From Bin55 sp965205965 (GTDB taxonomy: Bacteria > Pseudomonadota > Gammaproteobacteria > Pseudomonadales > Azotimanducaceae), in contig CBDBHT010000007.1 in the NCBI GenBank assembly GCA_965205965.1, forward strand, positions 744,001 to 808,000: DNA of 64,000 nucleotides, read 5' to 3'. Both the position numbers and the translations under genes were made by a program. Each line of letters begins with the position of its first letter. Positions within the stretch are counted from its first letter, which is position 1. The notes under the pieces were generated by a model. It was not told where the DNA came from. It made no database searches and saw only the letters and a list, made by a program, of their open reading frames with translations. This document shows, one piece after another, positions 34,465 to 44,003 of the stretch.

Positions 34465-36364
34465 AGAACGCCTCAATGTTCGGTCGGTCGACAAGCGATT
34501 CTCTCGATTTAATCAGCACGTGCCAAATTTCCTTATATTTGCGTTCGCTTGCCGCATCAAGGTCCGCTTGGGTCGAGAGTACCGTGGGTCGGATAAAGAC
34601 TAGTAGATGAATCTTGCCACGCTGCGTTGTTGAATTTTGGAACAGACCACCTAGCAGTGGAATACGGCTTAGTCCCGGCACTCGACGTTTCACTTCACGG
34701 ATATCGTCTTGAATTAGTCCGCCAAGTACGATCGTCTGTCTATTTTCTGCGACTATCGTAGTTGAGAGTTCGCGTTTATCAGTGACGATATCCGCAATTC
34801 CATTGTCTCCGATGGCTAATGGAATATCCGAAAGGACCTCAACCTCTTGTAGGATTTTCATTCGAACGGATTTGTCTTCATGAATCTGAGGCGTAACCGT
34901 GAGGGTAATTCCAATATCGTCTCTTCTGATTTGACTTACTTGTTGTGTTCCTCCAGCGTTATTTGTGACTCCAACGGAACCTTGACGAAACGGTACGGTT
35001 TGCCCGACATGAAGCTTAGCCTCTTCGTTATCTAAAACGAGAATGTGTGGGGTCTGGAGGAGGTCGCTTGAACTGTTGCTAGCTATTGCCTGTAGTATCG
35101 CCCCGAACGATATATGTTCAGGATCAAGATGAGCAATGGCTAGTGATGGCGATGTGGCTTGTGACAGAATTGTCTCAACATCTATATCTTCGTCAAGTTC
35201 CGATAGGTTCCTGAGCAGTGACGATATGACGCCGCTCACGGACGTTGATAGTGCAGGCAGGGATTTTGATTCGTTGTCGCCGACGGCAAATTCCACCCCG
35301 ATGCTGGAATCTGCGTCGATAGCAACTTCAACGATGGCGGCTTCGATAAGCACCTGTGGCTTCCGGACGTCAAGCTGATCAATGAGTTGTCGAATTTCTT
35401 GTAGGGTAGCAGGGTCGGATTTGGCGACTATCGCATTCAATGATTCGTCGAAGGTAATATATACCTCCGGTGCCCCTGGGTCCGTATCAGTAGTAGATTG
35501 TGGAAACATGCCCGTAAGGATTTCAGTGATAGGTTTTGCGTCTGCATTACTTAGACGGAAAACCTCAACAGCACCCTTATGTGTCGATTTTTTATCGAGT
35601 TCCTCAAGGATCAGCAACACTCTCGCGAGTGCGTTAGGCGGCCCGCTGAGGATGATTGAGTTTGTCTTTTCGTTAGCAACGGCAGTGATACGCTGAAGTT
35701 TTTCAGTCGCTCCCCCAATGTAATCGGGTGCAATCTCTCGGAGCATGTGCATAACGTTTCCTACCCAGGCATGCTTTAAGGGAACGACCACAATTTGAAC
35801 GTCGTTGTCGACATCAATTTGATCAATGAGTTGGGCTAGGTCATCAATGCTCTCTCGATGATGACTAAAGATCAGAGCGTTGGTATCTTCGAGGGCCGAC
35901 ACGGACGCGTATTGAGGTATGAGATTACGTACTACCTTCATTAACTCTGTAGCACGGATATATTTCGGACGCATCACACGGGTTATCAGCTGTTCCGAAG
36001 GTTGACCATCTTCACTCAAATTCACGTAAAAGCGCATATCTGGATGTCGCACTACCTTAACTATTCCATTTTCTTCAACAGTTCCGAAACCATGAATTCG
36101 TAAAGTGGCTAGAAGTAGTTCGTAAACGCCCTTTCGGTCCAGACTCACGTCAGAGCTGACTGTAACGCTGCCTTTTACTACCGGACTGACAATGAAAGTT
36201 TTTCCAGTGATGGCTGCTACCTGATCGATAAAATCTTGAATTTTTGCTTCTTTGAATCTAATCTTGAAAAGGCCCTCTTCCTGCTGTGCTCCCGCAGCTA
36301 GCGTTGCAGTGATTGCTAAGATCGCTAAAAGTAGACTGATAGATGATTTGAATTGAGAGATCAT
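34445..36364 (-). CDS. gspD: Type II secretion system secretin GspD
   Basis: Forms the outer-membrane channel of the type II secretion system. A signal peptide is evident (LLLAILAITATLAAGA, cleavage before QQEEG). It is followed by N0 (FKIRFKEAKIQDFIDQVAAITGK), repeated N1-N3 KH-like domains (VVPLKHAWVGNVMHML, VEVFRLSNADAKPITEIL) and the secretin core (PQVLIEAAIVEV, VPFRQGSVG, ENRQTIVLGGLIQDD, VPGLSRIPLLGGLF) with the closing LLVFIRPTVL. 639 residues, usual length. Stop/start overlap with gspC upstream. gspE to gspM are not in the window. Confidence 0.95.
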   Translation of the reverse strand: MISQFKSSISLLLAILAITATLAAGAQQEEGLFKIRFKEAKIQDFIDQVAAITGKTFIVSPVVKGSVTVSSDVSLDRKGVYELLLATLRIHGFGTVEENGIVKVVRHPDMRFYVNLSEDGQPSEQLITRVMRPKYIRATELMKVVRNLIPQYASVSALEDTNALIFSHHRESIDDLAQLIDQIDVDNDVQIVVVPLKHAWVGNVMHMLREIAPDYIGGATEKLQRITAVANEKTNSIILSGPPNALARVLLILEELDKKSTHKGAVEVFRLSNADAKPITEILTGMFPQSTTDTDPGAPEVYITFDESLNAIVAKSDPATLQEIRQLIDQLDVRKPQVLIEAAIVEVAIDADSSIGVEFAVGDNESKSLPALSTSVSGVISSLLRNLSELDEDIDVETILSQATSPSLAIAHLDPEHISFGAILQAIASNSSSDLLQTPHILVLDNEEAKLHVGQTVPFRQGSVGVTNNAGGTQQVSQIRRDDIGITLTVTPQIHEDKSVRMKILQEVEVLSDIPLAIGDNGIADIVTDKRELSTTIVAENRQTIVLGGLIQDDIREVKRRVPGLSRIPLLGGLFQNSTTQRGKIHLLVFIRPTVLSTQADLDAASERKYKEIWHVLIKSRESLVDRPNIEAFYEGPRD

Positions 36365-37233
36365 CAGAGCGGGACCTTCAGTAAGAATCGCCGTGAACCT
36401 CGCTGTACTTCCATTTCTATTGATCCTTCTTCGGTGAGTGCTTTTAACAACCGCTGGTCGTTTTGTAGGTCCCCCAGTTTTTGGCCATTGACTGATAACA
36501 CGACGTCTCCGACTTGTAAATTCATAGCTTCGATTGCAGTGTTATTTGGAGACTTCGTAAGACGATACCCTTGTGCGGTTCCGGGTGACACGACTTTCAG
36601 TCCCATTTCGCTCAGTACTTCCTTGGGGCGTTCGGTGAAACGGGTTTGGTAATCGAGCACAATGTTGGCTAGCTCGTTGTGATGGTTGTTCTCGTCATTT
36701 GCTGCAGAGCGTTCATCCTGTTTTGCGTTGCTGAGCAGAGGTTCGCCCTTAGAGAATGAAAGTTGCTCATCCACGCCGTATCGACGAATTATGACTCGGT
36801 TGCTATAGATTTCCGTCAACTGTGCATTTCCCGGTAGCATATCGCCAATTTTGTAATATGCGTCCTCGGGTTGCGGTCCAGATATAAGTGCTTTTGATAG
36901 TGACATATTTGCTTCATTGAGGATTACCGCACGAAGGACGAGATTCAACTTTGTTTGTTGTAGCTGTCGAACGTCAGGTGTGAGTGTAGACCCGACATGA
37001 GGATTTCCAAATGGATGTAATCGAATTGCTGCTTCTACGTCTGTTAGGCTATTTTGGGGTGCGGAATTATGGTAGATAGGACTTTGGCTTACTCCTGGTG
37101 GTGGGCCAACCCAGAAGAATCGAAATGACAGTGCAAGCGTTACAGAGATGCCGGCCACGATTAGCAGCTTTAGAGGTGTGACTAACTTGTTAATGAACTC
37201 AAATGAAACTTTGGATAATGTTTCGGTATGCAT
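36364..37233 (-). CDS. gspC: Type II secretion system protein GspC
   Basis: Bitopic inner-membrane protein linking the inner-membrane platform to the secretin. One membrane helix (LLIVAGISVTLALSFRFF, about residues 23-40), a periplasmic homology region (LNLVLRAVILNEANMSLSKALIS, in parts) and a C-terminal PDZ-like domain with YRLTKSPNNTAIEAMNLQVGD and VLSVNGQKLGD are in the expected order. 289 residues. Shares its stop with the start of gspD and lies 18 bases after gspN. Confidence 0.9.
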   Translation of the reverse strand: MHTETLSKVSFEFINKLVTPLKLLIVAGISVTLALSFRFFWVGPPPGVSQSPIYHNSAPQNSLTDVEAAIRLHPFGNPHVGSTLTPDVRQLQQTKLNLVLRAVILNEANMSLSKALISGPQPEDAYYKIGDMLPGNAQLTEIYSNRVIIRRYGVDEQLSFSKGEPLLSNAKQDERSAANDENNHHNELANIVLDYQTRFTERPKEVLSEMGLKVVSPGTAQGYRLTKSPNNTAIEAMNLQVGDVVLSVNGQKLGDLQNDQRLLKALTEEGSIEMEVQRGSRRFLLKVPL

Positions 37234-37251
37234 GGAAGAATTTAGAAGGCG

Positions 37252-37986
37252 TTACTGGAAATACTGCTCGGATAGTTCAAGAACCACATCATCATCGCTA
37301 CTTCCAAATGGCCATGGTATGTCAGCAATTCTCATAAGACCTTGCATAATGCTAAGGTGAATCCATCCGTTGCGTGCATCAAGACGTATATTAAGCATTG
37401 GAGTTTTTTCGTTCGATGTAGATGCGCTTAATGTCAATTGATTAGCAAATTCACTTAAAGTTCCCTCTAAAGGAGGTAACTCGCGCTGAAACGGCATATT
37501 TTGCAACCGAAAGTTGGCCATGCCACCCGTCCAAAGAATCTTACCCTCGGCATGTTTGCAATCTAGATCCGAGTTCATATAAACGACAGTTGATTGAATG
37601 TGCAATGCTCCTTCAAAGTTCAAGTCATAAGGTTCGAGATGTGCATTTATCCAGTTTGTTGAGATCTCTCCATTTAGTTTTATGTACTGATCGTTAGCTC
37701 CTTTACCGATTTCAGCACTCAGTATCTGATCTCCGTTGGATATCACTAGGTCGAAACCCAAAGTCAATTGGAAAAATTTGCTTGGGGCAATGGACCAATC
37801 AACGTTGCCAAATGGTTCACCGAGCAGCGTTAAGTGGGCTGACCCGCTCCAAAGCGATCCCTCGACGTTTGTGAAGCGTGCTCGGTCGCCAAGGTCAATG
37901 AAGAGGTTTATTAAGCTTGCCGGTAGGAGTGCCAGAAACGTTACTAAAAATATCGCGATCCCCAACGTAACGTATCGGCGTCTCAT
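37252..37986 (-). CDS. gspN: Type II secretion system protein GspN
   Basis: Accessory inner-membrane protein of some type II secretion systems, of poorly known role. N-terminal membrane helix (LGIAIFLVTFLALLPASL), then EGSLWSGSAHLTLLGEPFGNVDW, the pattern typical of the GspN family (G(S/T)xW.G...). 244 residues, predicted periplasmic after the helix. Overlaps dapE upstream (ATGA) and precedes gspC, so dapE-gspN-gspC-gspD-plsB form one minus-strand run. Confidence 0.85.
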   Translation of the reverse strand: MRRRYVTLGIAIFLVTFLALLPASLINLFIDLGDRARFTNVEGSLWSGSAHLTLLGEPFGNVDWSIAPSKFFQLTLGFDLVISNGDQILSAEIGKGANDQYIKLNGEISTNWINAHLEPYDLNFEGALHIQSTVVYMNSDLDCKHAEGKILWTGGMANFRLQNMPFQRELPPLEGTLSEFANQLTLSASTSNEKTPMLNIRLDARNGWIHLSIMQGLMRIADIPWPFGSSDDDVVLELSEQYFQ

Positions 37987-39119
37987 GTTATTAAACTAGC
38001 GAGCGTTTGGAAATATATTTCTGCTAGTGGTTCTAAATCGGATACCCTAACACATTCATTGACTTTGTGAATACTCGTGTTAACCGGGCCGAGCTCAACG
38101 ACCTCCGCGCCTGTCGGAACAATGAATCTGCCATCGGACGTTCCCCCCGATGTCGAGAGTTTGGTGTCGCAAGCGCGTACGGCACGAATGGCCGACTGTA
38201 CGGATTCCGTAAGTTTGCCTTGATTAGAAAGAAAAGGAAGGTTTAGAGTACTCCATTCGAAGGTCACTTTTAAGGTAGGCTCCAATCCATCCATTGCACG
38301 TTCCATAACTTGACGCAAGCTGTCTATAGTCTGCTCGGTATTGAAGCGAAAATTGAATGTCATTTCCAAGACACCAGGGATTACGTTTGATACCTCAGTT
38401 CCAGCGTTCAAATTGGAAATTTGAAAAGTAGTGGGTGGGAAATAATCGTCTCCCTCATCCCAATGATGCCGTGTTATGGCTGACAAACGTTCGATGACCT
38501 CATGAATCGGGTTTGGGGTGGCCTGTGGATATGCCACGTGTCCTTGAGTACCAACTAGGGTCAAACGGCCGGTTAATGACCCTCTGCGGCCAACGCGTAT
38601 CGCGTCGCCTAACGTATTGGATGAGGAAGGTTCGCCAATCAGGCAAAAATCAATATGTTCACTATGATTTCGAAGATGTTCAATGACTTTTGCAGTTCCG
38701 TTCTTAGCAGTACCTTCTTCATCGCTCGTGATCAAAAAGGCGATAGATCCTTTGGGTTGTTTTCTTAAAGATACGAAACGCTCAGCTGCTACTACCATTG
38801 CCGCAATGCTCGATTTCATATCCGCGGCACCGCGTCCAAACAGCATGCCATCTCGAATCGTTGGCTCGAAAGGATCGGAGTACCATAAATTTAGTGGGCC
38901 CGGAGGGACGACGTCAGTGTGGCCAGCGAAGACAAATAAAGGCGGCCCGCTGCCAAGGCGCGACCATAGGTTATCAACGTCTTCGCAACGTAGGTGAGTA
39001 TTCTCGAATCCTAGCCTGGATAACCGGGAGGCAAGAATTTCTTGGCAACCATCGTCTAGCGGCGTAACCGATTTTCGCTGAATGAGTTCTTCAGCAAGCT
39101 TTTGAACGGGACTGATCAT
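37983..39119 (-). CDS. dapE: Succinyl-diaminopimelate desuccinylase
   Basis: Di-zinc M20-family hydrolase that releases LL-diaminopimelate in the succinylase branch of lysine/peptidoglycan precursor synthesis. Metal and catalytic motifs: FAGHTDVVPPG, GRGAADMKSS, ITSDEEGTA (general base Glu) and the C-terminal TSGGTSDGRFI with HKVNECV. 378 residues, normal. The four-base overlap with gspN indicates co-translation. Confidence 0.95.
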   Translation of the reverse strand: MISPVQKLAEELIQRKSVTPLDDGCQEILASRLSRLGFENTHLRCEDVDNLWSRLGSGPPLFVFAGHTDVVPPGPLNLWYSDPFEPTIRDGMLFGRGAADMKSSIAAMVVAAERFVSLRKQPKGSIAFLITSDEEGTAKNGTAKVIEHLRNHSEHIDFCLIGEPSSSNTLGDAIRVGRRGSLTGRLTLVGTQGHVAYPQATPNPIHEVIERLSAITRHHWDEGDDYFPPTTFQISNLNAGTEVSNVIPGVLEMTFNFRFNTEQTIDSLRQVMERAMDGLEPTLKVTFEWSTLNLPFLSNQGKLTESVQSAIRAVRACDTKLSTSGGTSDGRFIVPTGAEVVELGPVNTSIHKVNECVRVSDLEPLAEIYFQTLASLIT

Positions 39120-39439
39120 TGCAAATTATTAACGATCAAGCAGAATCCTTGAAGTATGCTCGCGTACTCGGATTGGAGATCGACCAATGCTATGTATATA
39201 TGATTGTCATTCGAATTCTGGTTATTGCATTTTTGACCAGGATATTTGCCGGTCAGGACATCTGTATTTTTGTGTTTGAACAGTTTGCTACAAAAATCTT
39301 TGTCGTGCATACGAGCATCTTAAGGACGGTCTGAATAAGCCGGTTTTAGTATTATCTGCGAAACGATCAGAAGAGGTGACTGCGGTGGGCGCGGTCCCTT
39401 GCTCAACAAAGTGAGAGGGCTTTGTTACTAGTGCTCACG
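39120..39439. other. Gene-free interval between dapE and the IS1380-family element
   Basis: 320 bases upstream of dapE. Short frames on both strands (64-71 codons) resemble nothing. The dapE promoter should lie here but no convincing -35/-10 pair was found. The region may hold the far end of whatever gene was cut by the neighbouring insertion sequences, but no homology supports this. Confidence 0.45.
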
Positions 39440-39665
39440 TTAGCCCGGATTTCTCATAACCAAGTCGAAAATGATGTTTTTCACGGGATGCGTGGGGTAC
39501 GGGGCATGGAATGTCGCGTCGCGAGTTTAAAAAGGCTTCGGAGGGCGGGCATGCGTGTGTTTTCCCCGCCTTTTTGCGGGCGGGACGGCGAATCGCTGAG
39601 CATCCGGGCGCGGGGAGGTCGGCGCGCTCCGCCGCCAGCGTCATGCACCCGGTTGCACCAGGCTT

Positions 39666-41177
39666 TTACGTTGGTGCCAGGCTGGCCCAGATCAAGCGGA
39701 AATCCTTCCAGTACGGGAAGGCGGACCCGAACGCCAGATGGATCTGCCGCGTGGACACCGTCACGCGCACCGGGATCTGGAACAGGCACTTGCGCAGCGT
39801 CGATGGACGGCTCCTGCGCAGCATGGCGGATACCGGAAGGTTCTCGAGCCGGCGCTTCATCATGCAATGAAGGGCATGGGCCAGTGCGCTCATCCGGAGC
39901 CGGAGTGCGTTGACGTTCCAGAGGCTGCTGGAGCATCGGTCCAGGAACAGATCGTTCTTCTGTTCCTTGATCCAGTTTTCGGCCTCACCCCGGTCGCAGT
40001 ACATCTCTTCGTAGACCGTTGGCGCGTCGGGCTTCTGGAGCGAGGTGACGACGAAGCGACTGTTGTACCGGGCTTCGCCGACCGTCGCACATGGGCCTTC
40101 CGCGCCGGCCTCCGGTCCGCCGTCGGCCTTGCCGGCCGGTTCCCCGTCCGCGTTGCCGACCGGTTGTCCCGGCAGCCATTCGGCCTTGGCGATCACGCGG
40201 CGTTCGCGGCTCCAGCTGTCGCGCGTGCGATAGTCGAAGCTCTGGTAGCCGCGGACCGCTCGCTACGCATAGTCCGGATCCCGCTTCAACCGGTCCCGCA
40301 GATCGTCCATCAACGGTTGGACCCGGTCTTTCAGCCGATCATTGCGCGGCAGTCCCAGCACGTAATCCACGCCCCGCGCCTCGCACCACGTCATCCACTC
40401 GTCGCGGCAGTAGGCCCCGTCGGCGCGGATCAGGATCGGCACCTGCGGAAATCGCTTCCGCAGCCGGTCCACGAGCGGCGCGACCGTCTCCACCACGCCC
40501 GCCGCCACATCGCTGCTCGACGTGCGCAGTTCCGTCCGCACCGGCCAGCCGTTGCAGAACACCAGCCGCGGAAGGTGGCAGTATGCATGGTAGTACCCGT
40601 GATAGAACCGGTGCTCCTGCCGGCCGTGCAGTTCCACGTCCGTGGCATCGATATCCAGCACCAACCGCTGCGGCATCTGGCCCCGCTCGCCCCACACCAG
40701 GTACAGCTCCACGAGCAGCTCGTCGAGCGCATCGAAATCCACGGTGATCTGGCGCGCTTTCGCCGGGTCCCGCCCGTTCGCCGACAGCTCCATCCGGTTC
40801 AGCGTGCTTTTGCCGGCCAGCGGCTCGCAGTCCGAACGCGCACACTCCACACGCCCCATGGCCGTGGACAGGGCCCGGTCCCGCCGCAGCTCGTCGTGAT
40901 CGTTCACATCTTCGTAGCCCAGCGCGAGACCCAAAATCCGCTGCCCCAGCAACGCCACTAGCGGATGCGCCACCTTGGACGGGTCCCGGTGGTCCGTGAA
41001 ACATTCCGAGACGCGCTCGAACAGCCGGACCTGCTCGGCCAGCATCATCAGCAGTGCCGAGCCCCCGTTGGAACTCAGCTCGCCTCCACTGCAGTCCACC
41101 TCCATCCGCGCCGGCCGGACCCCTTTCGCCATCCGCCGCACCAACCGGTCCGCGCCGCGCTTTTGCTTGCTCTTCAT
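39666..41177 (-). pseudogene. IS1380-family transposase, copy 1, interrupted by a stop codon
   Basis: ATG at 41177 (MKSKQKRGADRLVRRM) and the DDE core of IS1380 transposases: LDIDATDVELHGRQEH, FYHGYYHAYCHLP, IRADGAYC and, further on, YCDRGEAENWIKEQK. A TAG at 40263-40265 replaces the CAG present in copy 2 (after DPDYA), and the frame resumes unchanged to 39666. Total about 503 codons. Unlike copy 2 it has no frameshift in the following region, so the two copies are broken at different places. Confidence 0.88.
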
Positions 41178-41629
41178 CCCGTGCCCTCCTCCATCCGACC
41201 CCATCGGCCGCGTTGCGCCCACCCTTCGGCCAGCGTGGCCGCATGTCCCGGACGCCCCTTCCAGAACACCCACCGGAACATGCACAGTACGACCACCAGC
41301 GTGTTCAGCACGCGCCGCCGCCGCTGCCAGAGCCGGACCAAAGCATCCTCCGGGGCCAAGACGGCTGCCGGCGACCTGCAGGACCCCAATCGATCCCGAC
41401 CCTTCGGCGTGAACCAGCCCAGATGACTACACAGGGTGGACGCCAACTCATGGCGGCTCAGTGCCGGAAACCGTGCCACCGTCTTCTGAAGGTCCACCAT
41501 CCAACGGCGGGTCAGTCGCGTGCCACCCAAGGTGGTCGACTTCAAGTTCTCGATTCGGAAATCCATCACGTTGGCACCAGAGACCATCTTAACCAAGCGT
41601 AGATTGCCATAACCCATGCCAAAACGCAA
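41174..41629 (-). CDS. ORF upstream of the IS1380 transposase with a DruA/IS4-like N-terminal helix region
   Basis: 151 codons ending in a TGA that overlaps the transposase ATG (ATGA at 41177-41174), so it was probably the first gene of a two-gene element. The segment ARFPALSRHELASTLCSHLGW followed by FTPKGRD (shown here in parts) resembles the short helical region (LSRxELAxTLCEHLxWxTPxGR) found at the N-terminus of some transposases and of DUF4338/DruA-like proteins. The second half is low-complexity, rich in R, G and W. Function unknown; start uncertain, perhaps nearer 41581. Confidence 0.45.
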   Translation of the reverse strand: MRFGMGYGNLRLVKMVSGANVMDFRIENLKSTTLGGTRLTRRWMVDLQKTVARFPALSRHELASTLCSHLGWFTPKGRDRLGSCRSPAAVLAPEDALVRLWQRRRRVLNTLVVVLCMFRWVFWKGRPGHAATLAEGWAQRGRWGRMEEGTG

Positions 41630-42160
41630 GTGTTTTTTTGAAGAACTCCCAAAAAATCGAATATGTTTCCGTATATCAACCGGTTACACGACATCCTCAA
41701 AGACCGGGATCCCTTTCCGTTCATCCGCATGCCATCGCAGCCACCGGGGGCGAGACCTCCCGACAGTCGGGGAGCGTTCGGGCCTCGTCAAGACCAGGAC
41801 CCAAGGGCGTGCGATAGGGGTGTCCGCCGCATGCTCACCTGCATGGCTCATCATCCAGTCGACAACAGCATCTTGCACGGGATGCGCCGCTTTGCACGCC
41901 GGTCGTGGCGGTCCGCAAAACGGGTCCAGGCGCATGCTACAAGTCCGCACCGCTTCCGCCAGCATCGCACCCAGCACCGAACGCGCCCCGCTTCCGTCCG
42001 ACCCGAACGCACCCCTTTCGCCATCCAACGCACCCATCCGTCCGAACGCACCCCGCTACCATCCCCTTCCCCCCGGCAAAGCCCAACCAACTTCGTGGTA
42101 TCAACAACTTACACGCACATACATCGCACCCAAGCCATCCATTATGAGAAATAAGGGTTA

Positions 42161-42997
42161 GGGCGTGTTTACACTAAATTCCTAATCATTTCGTATATCA
42201 GGGCCAGGTAGTAATGAACCTAGCGAACATGACGTTGAGTTTGTCGTAACGTGTCCCCACGCGGCGATACCGCTTGAGCCTGCCGAACAGGCGTTCCACT
42301 TCGTTGCGGCGGGCATACAGCTGGCGGTCGAAGGACCAAGGTTTCCGGCGTGTCGCTCGGGGCGGCACCACGGGCGTGGCTCCCAGGTCTTGCACCACCC
42401 GCCGCGTCCGGTCGTCTTCATACGCACGGTCCATAATCACGTACTTCGGGTGCTTCAGACCGCTCTGCTGGAGCAGCCGGCGACCCTCCGGAGCATCGTG
42501 CCGATGATGCCCGGCGGACAGCGAGAAACTCCACGCTCGACGATCGTCCAACGCCAGCAGATGCACCTTGGTGGTCAGCCCTCCGCGCGAGCGGCCGATA
42601 CTTTGCGGACCGTTTTTTAGACTACCCGTCCCATCCGCATGTACCTTCACCGAGGTGCTGTCCAACATCGCTATCCCGGTGTCCGAGGCGACCAGACCCC
42701 CGATCGCGCAAACGCTCGAACACCGCCGCCAACACCCCACGCTCCGCCCAGCGCCTCATCTGCACGTACACCGTGTTCCAACGCCCATAACACGCAGGCA
42801 GGCTGCGCCAGGGGCAACCGTGTTTCAGAATGTACAGAATACCGTTGAGTACCCGCCGATGACCCCATCGAACATTGCCCCGGGGCTTCGGGAACAAGTC
42901 CCGTATCTCGTTAAATTGCTCTTCCGTAAGTTGCATGACGACCTCTTGTCGAATGATCCAGATCAGAATCATACAACAAGATAATGTCAACACGCCC
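42161..42997 (-). mobile_element. IS5-family (IS427-like) insertion sequence, about 837 bp, nested at the end of IS1380 copy 1
   Basis: Terminal inverted repeats GGGCGTGTTTACA (42161-42173) and GGGCGTGTTGACA (reverse complement of 42985-42997), flanked by TA on both sides (42159-42160 and 42998-42999). Size and ends fit the IS427 subgroup of IS5. It has landed in the last bases of the IS1380 inverted repeat, so it is the younger insertion and destroys that end. Confidence 0.88.
42198..42936 (-). pseudogene. IS5-family transposase in two overlapping frames
   Basis: First frame from ATG 42936 (MQLTEEQFNEIRDLFPKP, then GVRWGHRRVLNGILYIL-like DUF4096 domain and WRSLPACYGRWNTVYVQMRRW). The second frame overlaps from about 42715 (GLVASDTGIAMLDSTSVKVH, YVIMDRAYEDD, RRNEVERLFGRLKRYRRV) carrying the DDE residues. 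The switch sits at a GGGGG run near 42706. Many IS427-group transposases are made by programmed frameshifting, so this may be functional rather than broken; the two cannot be told apart from sequence alone. Confidence 0.85.
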
Positions 42998-43000
42998 TAA

Positions 43001-43178
43001 CCTACGAATAAGGTCATGGATTGCGAGTATATCGTGCGGAATTTCCTCCGGGTTTCCATTGAGTAAGCGACAGGTTCCTTGAACGAAATACTCTCTTTCA
43101 TCCAGTCCGGAAACGATCCATAAATGATTTACCCATCTTTTGCCGAGGTCCCGAATACGATCTTTGATCGTTATTTTG
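43001..43178 (-). pseudogene. Unidentified gene fragment downstream of map, cut by the IS insertion
   Basis: Immediately after the map stop the minus strand stays open for about 58 codons to the IS boundary: KDRIRDLGKRWVNHLW, VSGLDEREYFVQGTCRLLNG, PHDILAIHDLIRR. The composition looks like real protein and no start codon or ribosome site is obvious. I could not assign it; GlnD, DapC and DapD, common neighbours of map, do not match from memory. It probably is the 5' part of a gene truncated by the IS1380/IS5 insertion. Confidence 0.4.
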
Positions 43179-43985
43179 TCAATTTACTTTGATGTAGCTG
43201 GGAGATTCCTCACTCCGCAACGTCAGAATCTCTGGATCAGAATCCGTCACTAAAATTGTATGTTCCCATTGCGCCGAGAGCTTGTGGTCTTTCGTAACGA
43301 CGGTCCAACAGTCTGATAGCAGCCGAACGTTTCGTTTACCGGCGTTAATCATCGGTTCAATCGTGAATGTCATGCCTGGTTGTAGAGGTAGCCCTACGCT
43401 AGGTTTTCCATAGTGAAAGACATGCGGCTCGTCGTGAAATTTTTCACCGATGCCATGTCCACCAAATTCCCGTACCACGGAAAACCGATTTGTTTCGGCG
43501 TGCGATTGAACGGCGTGCCCTATGTCTCCCAGAGTCCGACCTGGTCTCGCCTGTTCGATCCCTAAATAAAGACATTCTTGTGTGGTCCAAACCAATCGTT
43601 CAGCAAGTATCGATGGTTTGCCCACGAAGAACATCTTGCTTGTATCCCCGTGAAATCCGTCCTTGATGACCGTGATGTCTATGTTGATGATGTCGCCTTT
43701 CTTCAAAGGCCGTTTATTGGTTGGGATTCCATGACAGACGACGTGATTTACCGATGTGCATATCGATTTTGGAAAAGGAGGCTGTCTGGAATCGGGTGAA
43801 TAATTGAGTGGAGCGGGAATACACTCTAAATCTTTTACAATAAAGTTATGGCACCTACAATCAAGTTCTTCGGTGGTAACTCCGGGAACTACAAAATCTT
43901 TGATCATCTCAAGCACTGACGCGGCAAGCCGTCCCGCTTTACGCATTTTCGCTATTTCTTCTTTATTATGAATGTGGATTCCCAT
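43179..43985 (-). CDS. map: Methionine aminopeptidase, type I
   Basis: Removes the initiator methionine from nascent proteins. Metal-binding residues lie in the usual order: DIINIDITVIKDGFHGDTS (two Asp), GGHGIGEKFHDEPHV (His), TFTIEPMI (Glu) and AQWEHTILV (Glu). The substrate-side histidine is in VVCHGIP. 268 residues, typical. Divergent from rpsB, as in many proteobacteria, with about 220 bases between the two starts. Confidence 0.95.
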   Translation of the reverse strand: MGIHIHNKEEIAKMRKAGRLAASVLEMIKDFVVPGVTTEELDCRCHNFIVKDLECIPAPLNYSPDSRQPPFPKSICTSVNHVVCHGIPTNKRPLKKGDIINIDITVIKDGFHGDTSKMFFVGKPSILAERLVWTTQECLYLGIEQARPGRTLGDIGHAVQSHAETNRFSVVREFGGHGIGEKFHDEPHVFHYGKPSVGLPLQPGMTFTIEPMINAGKRNVRLLSDCWTVVTKDHKLSAQWEHTILVTDSDPEILTLRSEESPSYIKVN

Positions 43986-44003
43986 GTTGCGTAGAGATTA
44001 GGA

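Larger units (their letters stand above)
39440..42160 (-). mobile_element. IS1380-family element, copy 1 (about 2.72 kb, minus orientation)
   Basis: Bounded by 20-base inverted repeats: TTAGCCCGGATTTCTCATAA at 39440-39459, and TTATGAGAAATAAGGGTTA at 42142-42160 at the other end, whose last base(s) are interrupted by the IS5-family insertion. It is GC-rich against AT-leaning surroundings, indicating recent foreign origin. It contains a transposase with a nonsense codon and an upstream 151-codon ORF. A second copy lies inverted at 57473-60198. No target duplication could be matched, which may reflect later rearrangement. Confidence 0.88.

Noticed and set aside
39119..39334. 71-codon plus-strand frame beginning at the dapE start
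   Set aside because: Lies over the dapE leader on the other strand, no ribosome site and no recognisable protein character.
39738..40961. Long arginine/proline/alanine/histidine-rich frames antisense to the IS1380 transposase
   Set aside because: High GC produces long open antisense frames; the real frame shows conserved DDE motifs on the minus strand. The same applies to frames at 58679-59900.
41663..42154. Proline/serine-rich frames in the IS1380 end region
   Set aside because: Present in both copies but compositionally biased, with degenerate GTGCGTTCGG-like repeats; no protein motif.
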